From: Piscirickettsiaceae bacterium | Lineage (GTDB): Bacteria > Pseudomonadota > Gammaproteobacteria > Methylococcales > Cycloclasticaceae | NCBI GenBank assembly: GCA_002401365.1 | Contig: NVSW01000068.1 | Location: 1 to 12,758, forward strand | Direction: 5' to 3' | Length of the DNA stretch: 12,758 nt | Shown: positions 7,608-12,758 of the stretch, in pieces | Position numbering within the stretch: position 1 is the first letter of the stretch | Layout of the letters: each line of letters opens with the position of its first letter | The notes under the pieces: generated by a model | Seen by the model: only the letters and a program-made list of their open reading frames with translations | Told to the model about the DNA's origin: nothing | Database searches by the model: none | Position numbers and translations under genes: made by a program

Positions 7608-7634
7608 AACGTATATATTTGCGTAAAATACGTT
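7608..7634. promoter_or_regulatory. Inverted repeat between hisC and the pet promoter
   Basis: AACGTAT (7608-7614) is mirrored by ATACGTT (7628-7634) across 13 nt, with a further TTT/AAA match inside (7618-7620 and 7625-7627). It lies 29 nt upstream of the extended -10 element. It lacks a GC-rich stem and T tract, so it is a weak terminator at best and could instead be a protein-binding site. Chance is also possible in such AT-rich DNA. Confidence 0.3.
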
Positions 7635-7662
7635 TCAGCAAAAAAATATATGCGCTTGCCTG

Positions 7663-7671
7663 TGCTATAAT
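7663..7671 (+). promoter_or_regulatory. Extended -10 promoter for petABC
   Basis: TGCTATAAT at 7663-7671 is a perfect extended -10 element (TGn plus consensus TATAAT). The expected -35 position falls in an A-rich run with no consensus hexamer, which is common for extended -10 promoters. Transcription would begin near 7677-7680, leaving a leader of about 60 nt before petA that contains the hairpin at 7687-7712. Confidence 0.7.
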
Positions 7672-7686
7672 TCCCCGATTTATTGG

Positions 7687-7712
7687 TTGGGTAAAATATT
7701 ATTTTTACCCAA
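7687..7712 (+). promoter_or_regulatory. Perfect 10-bp hairpin in the petA leader
   Basis: TTGGGTAAAA (7687-7696) is the exact reverse complement of TTTTACCCAA (7703-7712), with a 6-nt loop. It sits just downstream of the predicted transcription start and ends 26 nt before the petA ATG. No T tract follows the second arm. It could be an mRNA stem or a palindromic operator for an unknown regulator; the sequence alone cannot separate these. Confidence 0.6.
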
Positions 7713-7728
7713 AAGTTGATGATTTAAT

Positions 7729-7733
7729 GGAGG
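7729..7733 (+). promoter_or_regulatory. Strong ribosome-binding site of petA
   Basis: GGAGG lies 5 nt before the ATG at 7739 and fixes the petA start. It is the clearest Shine-Dalgarno sequence in the window and contrasts with the weak or absent sites ahead of mlaF, mlaE and hisC. Confidence 0.85.
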
Positions 7734-7738
7734 GTTAG

Positions 7739-8332
7739 ATGAGCGAAGAAGTGGTAGATAAGCGCAGGCGACTTTTTTTAACGGCTGCAGCTACTGCAGT
7801 AACGGGTGTTGGAGTGGTGTATGTTGCAGTGCCTTTTTTAGCATCTATGAACCCAAGTGATCGCGCCAAAGCAGCTGGAGCACCGGTTGAGGCAGATATC
7901 GCTAAGTTGGAATCAGGCCAATTAATCCGTGTTGAATGGAGAGGCAAACCAGTTTGGATTTTAAAACGTACAAAAGAAACGTTAGCTGAGTTGGCTAACA
8001 TGACTGAGATTCTTAGAGATCCGGAGTCAAATGAATCAGAGCAACCAGAGTCTTGTAAGAATGTGGCGCGTTCAATAAAGCCAGAAGTATTCCTTGCGGT
8101 AGGCATTTGTACACATTTAGGTTGCTCGCCAACGTGGAGACCGGAAGTAGCACCTGAAGATTTAGGTCCTGAATGGAAGGGTGGCTTCTTTTGCCCTTGT
8201 CATGGCTCACGTTTTGATTTGTCTGGCCGTGTTTATTCAGGCGTTCCTGCACCACTTAATTTGGTTGTGCCGCCACATAAATACTTAACCGATAGCAGAA
8301 TAATGATTGGCTCAGATGGAGGGCGAACATAA
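7739..8332 (+). CDS. petA: Ubiquinol-cytochrome c reductase Rieske iron-sulfur subunit
   Basis: Rieske protein of the cytochrome bc1 complex, which takes the first electron from ubiquinol at the Qo site and hands it to cytochrome c1. The 197 residues have a charged N terminus DKRRRLF followed by a membrane helix (about 12-35), the arrangement of a Tat-exported signal anchor. The 2Fe-2S cluster sites are CTHLGC (124-129) and CPCHGS (152-157): ligands C124, H126, C152, H155, with C129 and C154 placed for the usual disulfide. GVPAPLNL and the downstream proline-rich segment are typical. The start is supported by a strong ribosome-binding site. The TAA stop shares one base with the petB ATG. Confidence 0.97.
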   Translation: MSEEVVDKRRRLFLTAAATAVTGVGVVYVAVPFLASMNPSDRAKAAGAPVEADIAKLESGQLIRVEWRGKPVWILKRTKETLAELANMTEILRDPESNESEQPESCKNVARSIKPEVFLAVGICTHLGCSPTWRPEVAPEDLGPEWKGGFFCPCHGSRFDLSGRVYSGVPAPLNLVVPPHKYLTDSRIMIGSDGGRT

Positions 8333-9558
8333 TGAGTGGGATGTTAAAAAATGCATTAGGCTGGGTAGATGATCGTTTCCCTCTAAGCAAGGTATGGAAT
8401 GAACATTTAGCTGAATACTACGCGCCTAAAAACTTTAACTGGATGTACTACTTTGGTTCATTAGCTATTTTAGTATTAGTTAACCAGATTATTACAGGTA
8501 TCTTCTTAACAATTCACTATAAACCCGATGCAAAATTGGCGTTTGACTCTGTTGAGTACATCATGCGAGATGTTGAATGGGGTTGGTTAATTAGATATAT
8601 GCATTCAACAGGGGCTTCAGCGTTCTTTATTGTTGTGTATTTGCATATGTTTCGCGGCCTTGTCTATGGGTCCTTTAAAAAGCCGCGTGAATTAGTGTGG
8701 ATATTTGGCATGATTATCTATGTAGCGCTTATGGCTGAAGCATTCATGGGCTATTTGTTGCCATGGGGTCAAATGTCTTATTGGGGTGCACAAGTGATCG
8801 TTTCACTGTTTGGTGCAATTCCATATGTAGGTGAAGACTTAGCATTATGGCTACGTGGAGACTACGTAATATCAGATGCGACGTTAAACAGATTCTTTGC
8901 ATTCCATGTTATTGCGATCCCGTTAGTACTCGTGATTTTAGTCTTTATGCATATCGTTGCACTGCATGCTGTGGGTTCAAATAACCCCGAAGGTATTGAA
9001 ATTAAAAAGCATAAAGATGAAAAGGGCATTCCCTTAGACGGTATACCATTTCACCCTTACTATTCGGTTAAGGACTTGGTTGGTGTGGCGGTATTCTTGA
9101 TAATTTTCGCGTTGATAATTTTCTATATGCCAGAGATGGGGGGGTATTTCTTAGAGCACGCGAACTTTGTGCCAGCAAACCCGTTACAAACACCCGAACA
9201 TATTGCCCCTGTATGGTATTTCACCCCATTTTATGCGGTGCTAAGAGCTGTTCCGGATAAGTTCTTAGGAGTGGTTGCGATGGCCGGCGCTATTATTGTT
9301 TTATTCCTCTTGCCTTGGTTAGATAGAGGGGTGAATAAATCAATTAGATACAGAGGGCCTGTGTTTAAAGCAGCTATTGTTGCATTCGTAATTAGTTTTG
9401 TTGGGCTTGGCTATTTTGGTATGCAGCCGGTCACCACGATGGGAACTTGGTTCTCAAGATTCTTTTCGTTGGTATACTTTGCGTTTTTCTTGTTGATGCC
9501 ATTTTATTCAAATATTGGCCAAGACAAATATGTTCCGGAGAGGATTGAGGACAAATGA
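8332..9558 (+). CDS. petB: Ubiquinol-cytochrome c reductase cytochrome b
   Basis: Membrane core of the bc1 complex, carrying two b hemes and the quinol-oxidation (Qo) and quinone-reduction (Qi) sites. At 408 residues it is a full-length cytochrome b, not the split b6/subunit IV form. Heme ligands are H91 and H105 (13 residues between) and H192 and H207 (14 between), the classic spacing. The SYWGAQV motif of the Qo region follows PWGQM at about 144-148. The Qo PEWY motif is PVWY here (293-296, in HIAPVWYFTPFYAVLRAVP). Many strongly hydrophobic segments fit about eight membrane helices. It overlaps petA by 1 nt and petC by 4 nt (ATGA), implying coupled translation. Confidence 0.98.
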   Translation: MSGMLKNALGWVDDRFPLSKVWNEHLAEYYAPKNFNWMYYFGSLAILVLVNQIITGIFLTIHYKPDAKLAFDSVEYIMRDVEWGWLIRYMHSTGASAFFIVVYLHMFRGLVYGSFKKPRELVWIFGMIIYVALMAEAFMGYLLPWGQMSYWGAQVIVSLFGAIPYVGEDLALWLRGDYVISDATLNRFFAFHVIAIPLVLVILVFMHIVALHAVGSNNPEGIEIKKHKDEKGIPLDGIPFHPYYSVKDLVGVAVFLIIFALIIFYMPEMGGYFLEHANFVPANPLQTPEHIAPVWYFTPFYAVLRAVPDKFLGVVAMAGAIIVLFLLPWLDRGVNKSIRYRGPVFKAAIVAFVISFVGLGYFGMQPVTTMGTWFSRFFSLVYFAFFLLMPFYSNIGQDKYVPERIEDK

Positions 9559-10289
9559 AAAAATTAATTGTATTGTTATTGGTCTTGCTTACACCATCAG
9601 CATTTGCGTCAAGTGGTCACGAGCTACAATCGGCGACTATTGATTTAGGCAATAAAGCATCACTACAAAGAGGAGCAAAGTATTTTGTAAACTATTGCTT
9701 AAGTTGTCATTCAGCTAAACAACTAAGGTATTCAAGAATGGCAGAAGACCTTGATATTTCACCAGAGTTGGTTGAGCTGAACCTGATGTTTACAGGTGAA
9801 AAAATATTTGATGGTATGAATATTTCAATGCGCGCTAAAGATGCTAAGAAGTGGTTTGGTGTTAACCCGCCAGACTTATCATTGATTGCTCGTTCTCGTG
9901 GTCCTGATTGGTTGTATACGTACCTAAAAAGTTTTTATATAGATGAATCTCGCCCTTTCGGTGTGAATAACTCATTATTTCCTAAAGTAGGTATGCCACA
10001 TGTATTAGCTGACTTGCAAGGCCTGCAACGAGCAGTATATAAAGAAGTTGAAACTGAAAGTGGTGGTGTTCGTCAAGTAATAGATAAGCTTGAAATTGTA
10101 CAGCCAGGTAAGTTGACACCAAGAGAATACGACAATGCGATGAATGACCTTGTTAATTTTATGACCTATATGGGCGAGCCTGCAAAAATGGAACGCCAAC
10201 GGTTAGGTTGGAAAGTATTAATGTTTCTGTTCTTAATGTTGGTGATTTTCTATTATCTTAAAAAAGAATACTGGAAAGATATCCACTAA
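9555..10289 (+). CDS. petC: Ubiquinol-cytochrome c reductase cytochrome c1
   Basis: Membrane-anchored periplasmic c-type cytochrome that accepts the electron from the Rieske centre and passes it to a soluble cytochrome c. The 244 residues open with a cleavable signal peptide (1-18, KKLIVLLLVLL then SAFA). The heme-binding motif is CLSCH (48-52), and M147 in KVGMPHVL is the likely axial methionine. WFGVNPPDLSLIARSRGPDWL (100-120) is a hallmark of cytochrome c1. A C-terminal membrane anchor spans about 218-238 (GWKVLMFLFLMLVIFYYL) with a basic cytoplasmic tail. It overlaps the petB stop by 4 nt and is followed by a hairpin terminator. Confidence 0.97.
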   Translation: MKKLIVLLLVLLTPSAFASSGHELQSATIDLGNKASLQRGAKYFVNYCLSCHSAKQLRYSRMAEDLDISPELVELNLMFTGEKIFDGMNISMRAKDAKKWFGVNPPDLSLIARSRGPDWLYTYLKSFYIDESRPFGVNNSLFPKVGMPHVLADLQGLQRAVYKEVETESGGVRQVIDKLEIVQPGKLTPREYDNAMNDLVNFMTYMGEPAKMERQRLGWKVLMFLFLMLVIFYYLKKEYWKDIH

Positions 10290-10309
10290 GTAGGACTAAA
10301 AAACGATTT

Positions 10310-10346
10310 AAAGGAGCTTTGCGGTTATCGTAAAGCTCCTTTTATA
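10310..10346 (+). terminator. Hairpin terminator between petC and sspA
   Basis: AAAGGAGCTTT (10310-10320) pairs perfectly with AAAGCTCCTTT (10332-10342) across an 11-nt loop, followed by a short T/A-rich run. The T tract is brief, so termination may be partial. The sspA start is only 19 nt beyond the stem. Confidence 0.75.
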
Positions 10347-10361
10347 ATTAAAAGGAAAAAA

Positions 10362-11009
10362 ATGTTAAATGTATTAAATAAAAAATCTATCATGACGTTA
10401 TTCGCCGATCCGATATGTCACTATAGTCATCGCACTAGGTTTGTAATGAGTGAAAAAAATGCCTCTGCAGAAATTGAATTTATTGAAGCAAAAGAGTTTC
10501 CTGAAGACTTACATGAATTAAACCCTTACGGCACACTACCAATTTTAGTTGATAGAGATTTGGCGCTATTTAATTCTAGAATCATTATGGAGTATTTGGA
10601 TGAACGTTTTCCGCACCCGCCTTTATACCCAGTAGACCCTGTGTCACGTGCACGTTCAAGATTATTGATTCACCGTATTGACCAAGATTGGTACACATTA
10701 ATGGACGATATAATCAATGCTGGTGAGAAGAAAGTCGCGAAAGCTAAAAAATTATTGCGTGAAAATTTAATTGCAGCAACGCCATTGTTTGCTGCGAATA
10801 AGTATTTTCTTAGTGATGATTTTACCTTGGTTGACGCCGTGTTAGCACCATTATTATGGCGCTTACCAATGTACGGTATCGACCTGCCTAAAGAAGCTCA
10901 GGCGGTATTGGACTATACCAAGTTGGTTACATCTCGTGAAACGTTCCAAGAGAGCATGAGTGATGCAGAACGCGACTTGTTTGAAAGTCACTCTTTGATG
11001 ACTGGATAG
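10362..11009 (+). CDS. sspA: Stringent starvation protein A (RNA polymerase-associated, GST fold)
   Basis: SspA binds RNA polymerase and alters transcription during starvation and acid stress; it has a glutathione-S-transferase fold but no known GST activity. The 215 residues match E. coli SspA (212). Identity is clear in KKSIMTLFADP (7-17), the LVDRDLALFNSRIIMEYLDE region (62-81) and the P84-H85-P86 surface-pocket motif within ERFPHPPLYP, and in DWYTLMDDIINAG and LAPLLWRLP. The thioredoxin-like half lacks a CxxC. The ATG at 10362 has AAGGA at 10352-10356, 5 nt upstream. It stands directly after the petC terminator and 6 nt before sspB, a petABC-sspAB order common in gamma- and betaproteobacteria. 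Confidence 0.96.
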   Translation: MLNVLNKKSIMTLFADPICHYSHRTRFVMSEKNASAEIEFIEAKEFPEDLHELNPYGTLPILVDRDLALFNSRIIMEYLDERFPHPPLYPVDPVSRARSRLLIHRIDQDWYTLMDDIINAGEKKVAKAKKLLRENLIAATPLFAANKYFLSDDFTLVDAVLAPLLWRLPMYGIDLPKEAQAVLDYTKLVTSRETFQESMSDAERDLFESHSLMTG

Positions 11010-11015
11010 ATATTA

Positions 11016-11408
11016 ATGACGCCATTAAAACCTTATTTAATCCGCGCATTACACCAGTGGATTTTGGATAATGGTTATACACCTTATATCCTAGTTGATA
11101 CAAATATTGAAGGTGTTGAGGTTCCAACGGCTTATATTTCAGATGATAAAATAATACTCAACACCCACCCAGACGCAATAAGCGACTGGTACTTGGAAAA
11201 TGATAGCATATCCTTTTCTGCGAGGTTTTCTGGTAAAACAGAAAATTTGTACGTTCCAATTAATGCGGTTTTGGCAACGTATGCGAAGGAAAACGGTAAA
11301 GGAATGATGTTTGACGAGCGGTTTGAGGATGATATGCCGCCTGAACCGTCACCGCCGCCGGTTTCGGCAGTTAAAGATAAAAAACCTACGCTTAAAATAG
11401 TTAAGTAA
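11016..11408 (+). CDS. sspB: ClpXP protease specificity-enhancing factor SspB
   Basis: Adaptor that binds ssrA-tagged polypeptides from stalled ribosomes and delivers them to ClpXP. The 130 residues contain the folded tag-binding domain (about 1-97), recognised by PYLIRALHQWILDNGYTPY (6-24), IILNTHPDAI and VPINAVLATYAKENGKGMMF. A proline-rich flexible linker with PPEPSPPPV follows, ending in the ClpX-docking tail LKIVK, equivalent to LRVVK in E. coli. The linker is shorter than in E. coli SspB (165 residues). It is translated 6 nt after sspA. No GC-rich terminator follows; instead the spacer starts with a 50-bp tandem duplication. Confidence 0.96.
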   Translation: MTPLKPYLIRALHQWILDNGYTPYILVDTNIEGVEVPTAYISDDKIILNTHPDAISDWYLENDSISFSARFSGKTENLYVPINAVLATYAKENGKGMMFDERFEDDMPPEPSPPPVSAVKDKKPTLKIVK

Positions 11409-11409
11409 G

Positions 11410-11512
11410 ATCATTTGTATTTTTAGCTTAACTTTTGTGAACTTTCTTAGCTAATTAACATCATTTGTATTTTTAGCTTAACTTTTGTGAACTTTCTTAG
11501 CTAATTAACATC
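11410..11512. repeat. Perfect 50-bp tandem duplication downstream of sspB
   Basis: Bases 11411-11460 and 11461-11510 are identical over all 50 positions, with 1 nt and 2 nt of further match at the edges, so about 2.06 copies. The unit is AT-rich. It contains TTAGCT twice, so four TTAGCT hexamers lie at 11423, 11447, 11473 and 11497, spaced 24, 26 and 24 nt. The array begins right after the sspB stop and ends 57 nt before the next ORF. No coding potential is seen. Confidence 0.97.
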
Positions 11513-11569
11513 TTATTTAGAATGATTAACTAGAGCAATTCATTGCCATTAAAATAATAAAATATCGAT

Positions 11570-11947
11570 ATGACTACCGAAAACAAATACCGTATTGCGT
11601 TCTTATTCCTCTTTCTTATTTCCTGCTTATTCTTTTTTGATTTTATTAGGATAGATATGGAAGATAAGTCGTTAACGTTTCCGGTTTATATGTCTGGTGA
11701 ACCCGCTGACATGCCTGTAATTGAAGAACGGTTGGGAACAGTTCAACATGCTGCTTGTAGTAGTTCAGAAGAAGGTCAAAAACCTGTTCAAAAGCATGCA
11801 ATAAACAGGTTAAAACAAAAAACAGAAAAGCTCGGCGGCAATGCTATTATTGACGTTACAACTGATTATGGTGCACACCCCGATTTAAGTAAAAAGTGCC
11901 CATTTGGCGTATTCGTTAGTGGTACGGCGGTGGTTTTAGAAAATTAG
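11570..11947 (+). CDS. Small membrane-anchored RcsF-like protein, function unknown
   Basis: I do not firmly recognise this 125-residue protein. It has one strongly hydrophobic N-terminal segment (about 8-26); LISC at 16-19 resembles a lipobox with C19, but the hydrophobic run continues past it, so a plain membrane anchor is as likely. The rest looks like a small exported domain. RLGTVQHAAC (54-63), a charged helix (about 71-89) ending in KLGGNAIIDV, and CPFGVFVSGTAVVL (110-123) follow the layout of RcsF/YbjQ-type folds, in which an LG-x-V strand, an A-x-x-x-GANA helix and a final GxA strand recur. Only C63 and C110 remain for a disulfide, whereas RcsF has two bonds. An in-frame TAA at 11558-11560 makes the ATG at 11570 the first possible one; no ribosome-binding site is evident. 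Confidence 0.6.
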   Translation: MTTENKYRIAFLFLFLISCLFFFDFIRIDMEDKSLTFPVYMSGEPADMPVIEERLGTVQHAACSSSEEGQKPVQKHAINRLKQKTEKLGGNAIIDVTTDYGAHPDLSKKCPFGVFVSGTAVVLEN

Positions 11948-11973
11948 TTTATCTACGTTACTCACTCATTAAT

Positions 11974-12462
11974 TTGCTGACAATAAACATAGGTATCAGC
12001 CATTGTTTATTAGGCGCGCAGGTTAGGTATGACGGCAAAGGCAAACGCTCATCTATTTGCTCTTCTTTTTTAGCAAATGACTATAATTTGCTACCGATTT
12101 GTCCAGAGGTTGAAGCTGGTCTATCTATACCACGGCCGGCCGTAGAATTAGTTCAATACCCGCATGAAATTAAAGCGCTTGGGCGGGATGACAACTTGGT
12201 TGATGTTACATCAACCTTGCGTCAGTTTTGCGCTACACAAGTACCGCAACTGACTGATTTATCGGGTTTTATCCTGACGCCTCGCTCACCAAGTTGCGGC
12301 CTAAACACTGTTCCCATAAAATCACCTCATGGTCAGCTACTAAATGCTAATGGTCGTGGGATTTTTGCAGAATTATTAGTTGATCATTACCCAAGCTTGC
12401 CAGTTATCGAAGAGCCTGAGCTGGCTAAAAAAAAGCACTTTGCTTGTTCCAATTACAGGTAA
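11974..12462 (+). CDS. DUF523 family protein (stand-alone)
   Basis: A 162-residue protein of the DUF523 (YbbK) family, whose biochemical role is unknown to me. Family marks are GISHCLLGAQVRYDG (7-21), LLPICPEVEAGLSIPRPAVEL (39-59) and RSPSCGL (104-110). Conserved cysteines C11, C43 and C108 could bind a metal or a cluster; this is inference. In many bacteria the domain is fused to DUF1722, which is missing here. No ATG precedes the conserved core. The likely start is TTG at 11974, since MLTINIGISHCLLG matches the usual N-terminal length, but ATT at 11968 or CTG at 11977 cannot be excluded. It lies 26 nt after the RcsF-like gene and may share its transcript. Confidence 0.85.
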   Translation: MLTINIGISHCLLGAQVRYDGKGKRSSICSSFLANDYNLLPICPEVEAGLSIPRPAVELVQYPHEIKALGRDDNLVDVTSTLRQFCATQVPQLTDLSGFILTPRSPSCGLNTVPIKSPHGQLLNANGRGIFAELLVDHYPSLPVIEEPELAKKKHFACSNYR

Positions 12463-12473
12463 TATTTTATTAC

Positions 12474-12665
12474 TTGATTCAACACAATAATGCACTCGTA
12501 ATTAAAAATCATATTAATAATGATTTATCTAATTTGTTGATTACGGCCAATAGTGATACAGAGAAGTTGGCCAAAATATCGACAATAAACGATCTCTTAG
12601 TTAGCATGGATCTATATAGATTGGAAAATCACCTACACCAACTCAAGGAACTGCTAAATGACTAA
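12474..12665 (+). CDS. Short helical ORF of unknown function
   Basis: I do not recognise this protein. From the TTG at 12474 it has 63 residues; an in-frame TTG at 12444 would give 73 and overlap the DUF523 gene. No ATG start is available. The sequence is rich in Leu, Asn and charged residues with helical periodicity, especially the amphipathic C-terminal stretch MDLYRLENHLHQLKELL. No cysteines, membrane segment or phosphopantetheine DSL motif is seen, so a carrier protein is not supported. Its last 8 nt overlap the start of the next gene, which points to translational coupling and is the main reason to think it is real. The start is uncertain. Confidence 0.45.
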   Translation: MIQHNNALVIKNHINNDLSNLLITANSDTEKLAKISTINDLLVSMDLYRLENHLHQLKELLND

Positions 12666-12758
12666 AAGACCATCTTTGATTGATATATTCAATGCTGCTG
12701 CTAGTGATTACACTAATTCACTAGCGATTATTGATGGAGAGATGATATTTACGTTTAA
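12658..12758 (+). CDS. Probable adenylate-forming enzyme, N-terminal fragment (cut by window end)
   Basis: An ATG at 12658 opens a frame that runs to the window edge (33 codons). The opening residues include SLIDIFNAAASDY followed by LAIIDGEMIFTF. They resemble the start of AMP-binding enzymes (acyl-CoA synthetases and adenylation domains), which usually begin with a helix, a P/S-x-x-A-[IL]-x-D-G turn and then the T-[FY] of the first strand. None of the diagnostic AMP-binding motifs is within the window, so substrate and subfamily cannot be told. It overlaps the preceding short ORF by 8 nt. Confidence 0.55.
   Translation, partial: MTKRPSLIDIFNAAASDYTNSLAIIDGEMIFTF

Noticed and set aside
10319..10348. 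TTGCGG...TATAAT as an sspA promoter
   Set aside because: The spacing (18 nt) is acceptable and TATAAT is consensus, but transcription would start at about 10355, inside or beyond the sspA ribosome-binding site, and the TATAAT is part of the terminator tail.
11410..11512. CRISPR array
   Set aside because: The two copies are directly adjacent with no spacer between them, so this is a tandem duplication.
11518..11523. TAGAAT as a -10 element for the RcsF-like gene
   Set aside because: It matches -10 at five of six positions, but no -35 hexamer lies at a suitable distance, and such matches are common in AT-rich DNA.
12474..12665. Acyl carrier protein ahead of the adenylate-forming enzyme
   Set aside because: Size and helical character fit, but there is no DSL-type phosphopantetheine attachment serine.

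Overview
This AT-rich window (by eye roughly 40% GC) has every supportable gene on the + strand. It reads as a gammaproteobacterial chromosome. The order mlaFED-mlaB-murA-hisG-hisD-hisC followed by petABC-sspAB is a condensed form of a gene order I recall from Pseudomonas and relatives. The presence of mla, SspA/SspB and a short-form HisG fits the same group. The species cannot be named. The first gene hints at a methane-, alkane- or ammonia-oxidising lineage or a relative of one, but this is inference.

Region 1 (1-721) is the 3' end of a gene encoding two RCC1-type beta-propeller repeats joined directly to a domain that closely resembles the C-terminal cupredoxin-like domain of particulate methane/ammonia monooxygenase subunit B (PmoB/AmoB). 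It ends in a strong intrinsic terminator. This fusion is the most unusual item in the window. The N-terminal part lies outside, so I cannot say whether the copper-binding half of PmoB is present upstream.

Region 2 (about 786-7569) is a tightly packed operon. It starts with the Mla phospholipid-transport ABC system (mlaF ATPase, mlaE permease, mlaD MCE protein, mlaB STAS protein), with no mlaC and no BolA-like ibaG gene. It continues with murA (first committed step of peptidoglycan synthesis) and hisG, hisD and hisC (histidine synthesis). Gaps are 1-21 nt, so envelope maintenance and histidine synthesis are probably co-transcribed.

Region 3 (7570-10346) holds a leader with two inverted repeats and an extended -10 promoter, then petA-petB-petC for the cytochrome bc1 complex, with overlapping start and stop codons and a terminator after petC. 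Region 4 (10362-11408) is sspA-sspB: an RNA-polymerase-associated GST-fold protein and the ClpXP adaptor.

Region 5 (11409-12758) is more accessory in character. It contains an exact 50-bp tandem duplication in the spacer, a small membrane-anchored RcsF-like protein, a stand-alone DUF523 protein with a TTG start, a short unrecognised helical ORF, and the first 33 codons of a probable adenylate-forming (acyl-CoA synthetase-like) enzyme cut by the window end.
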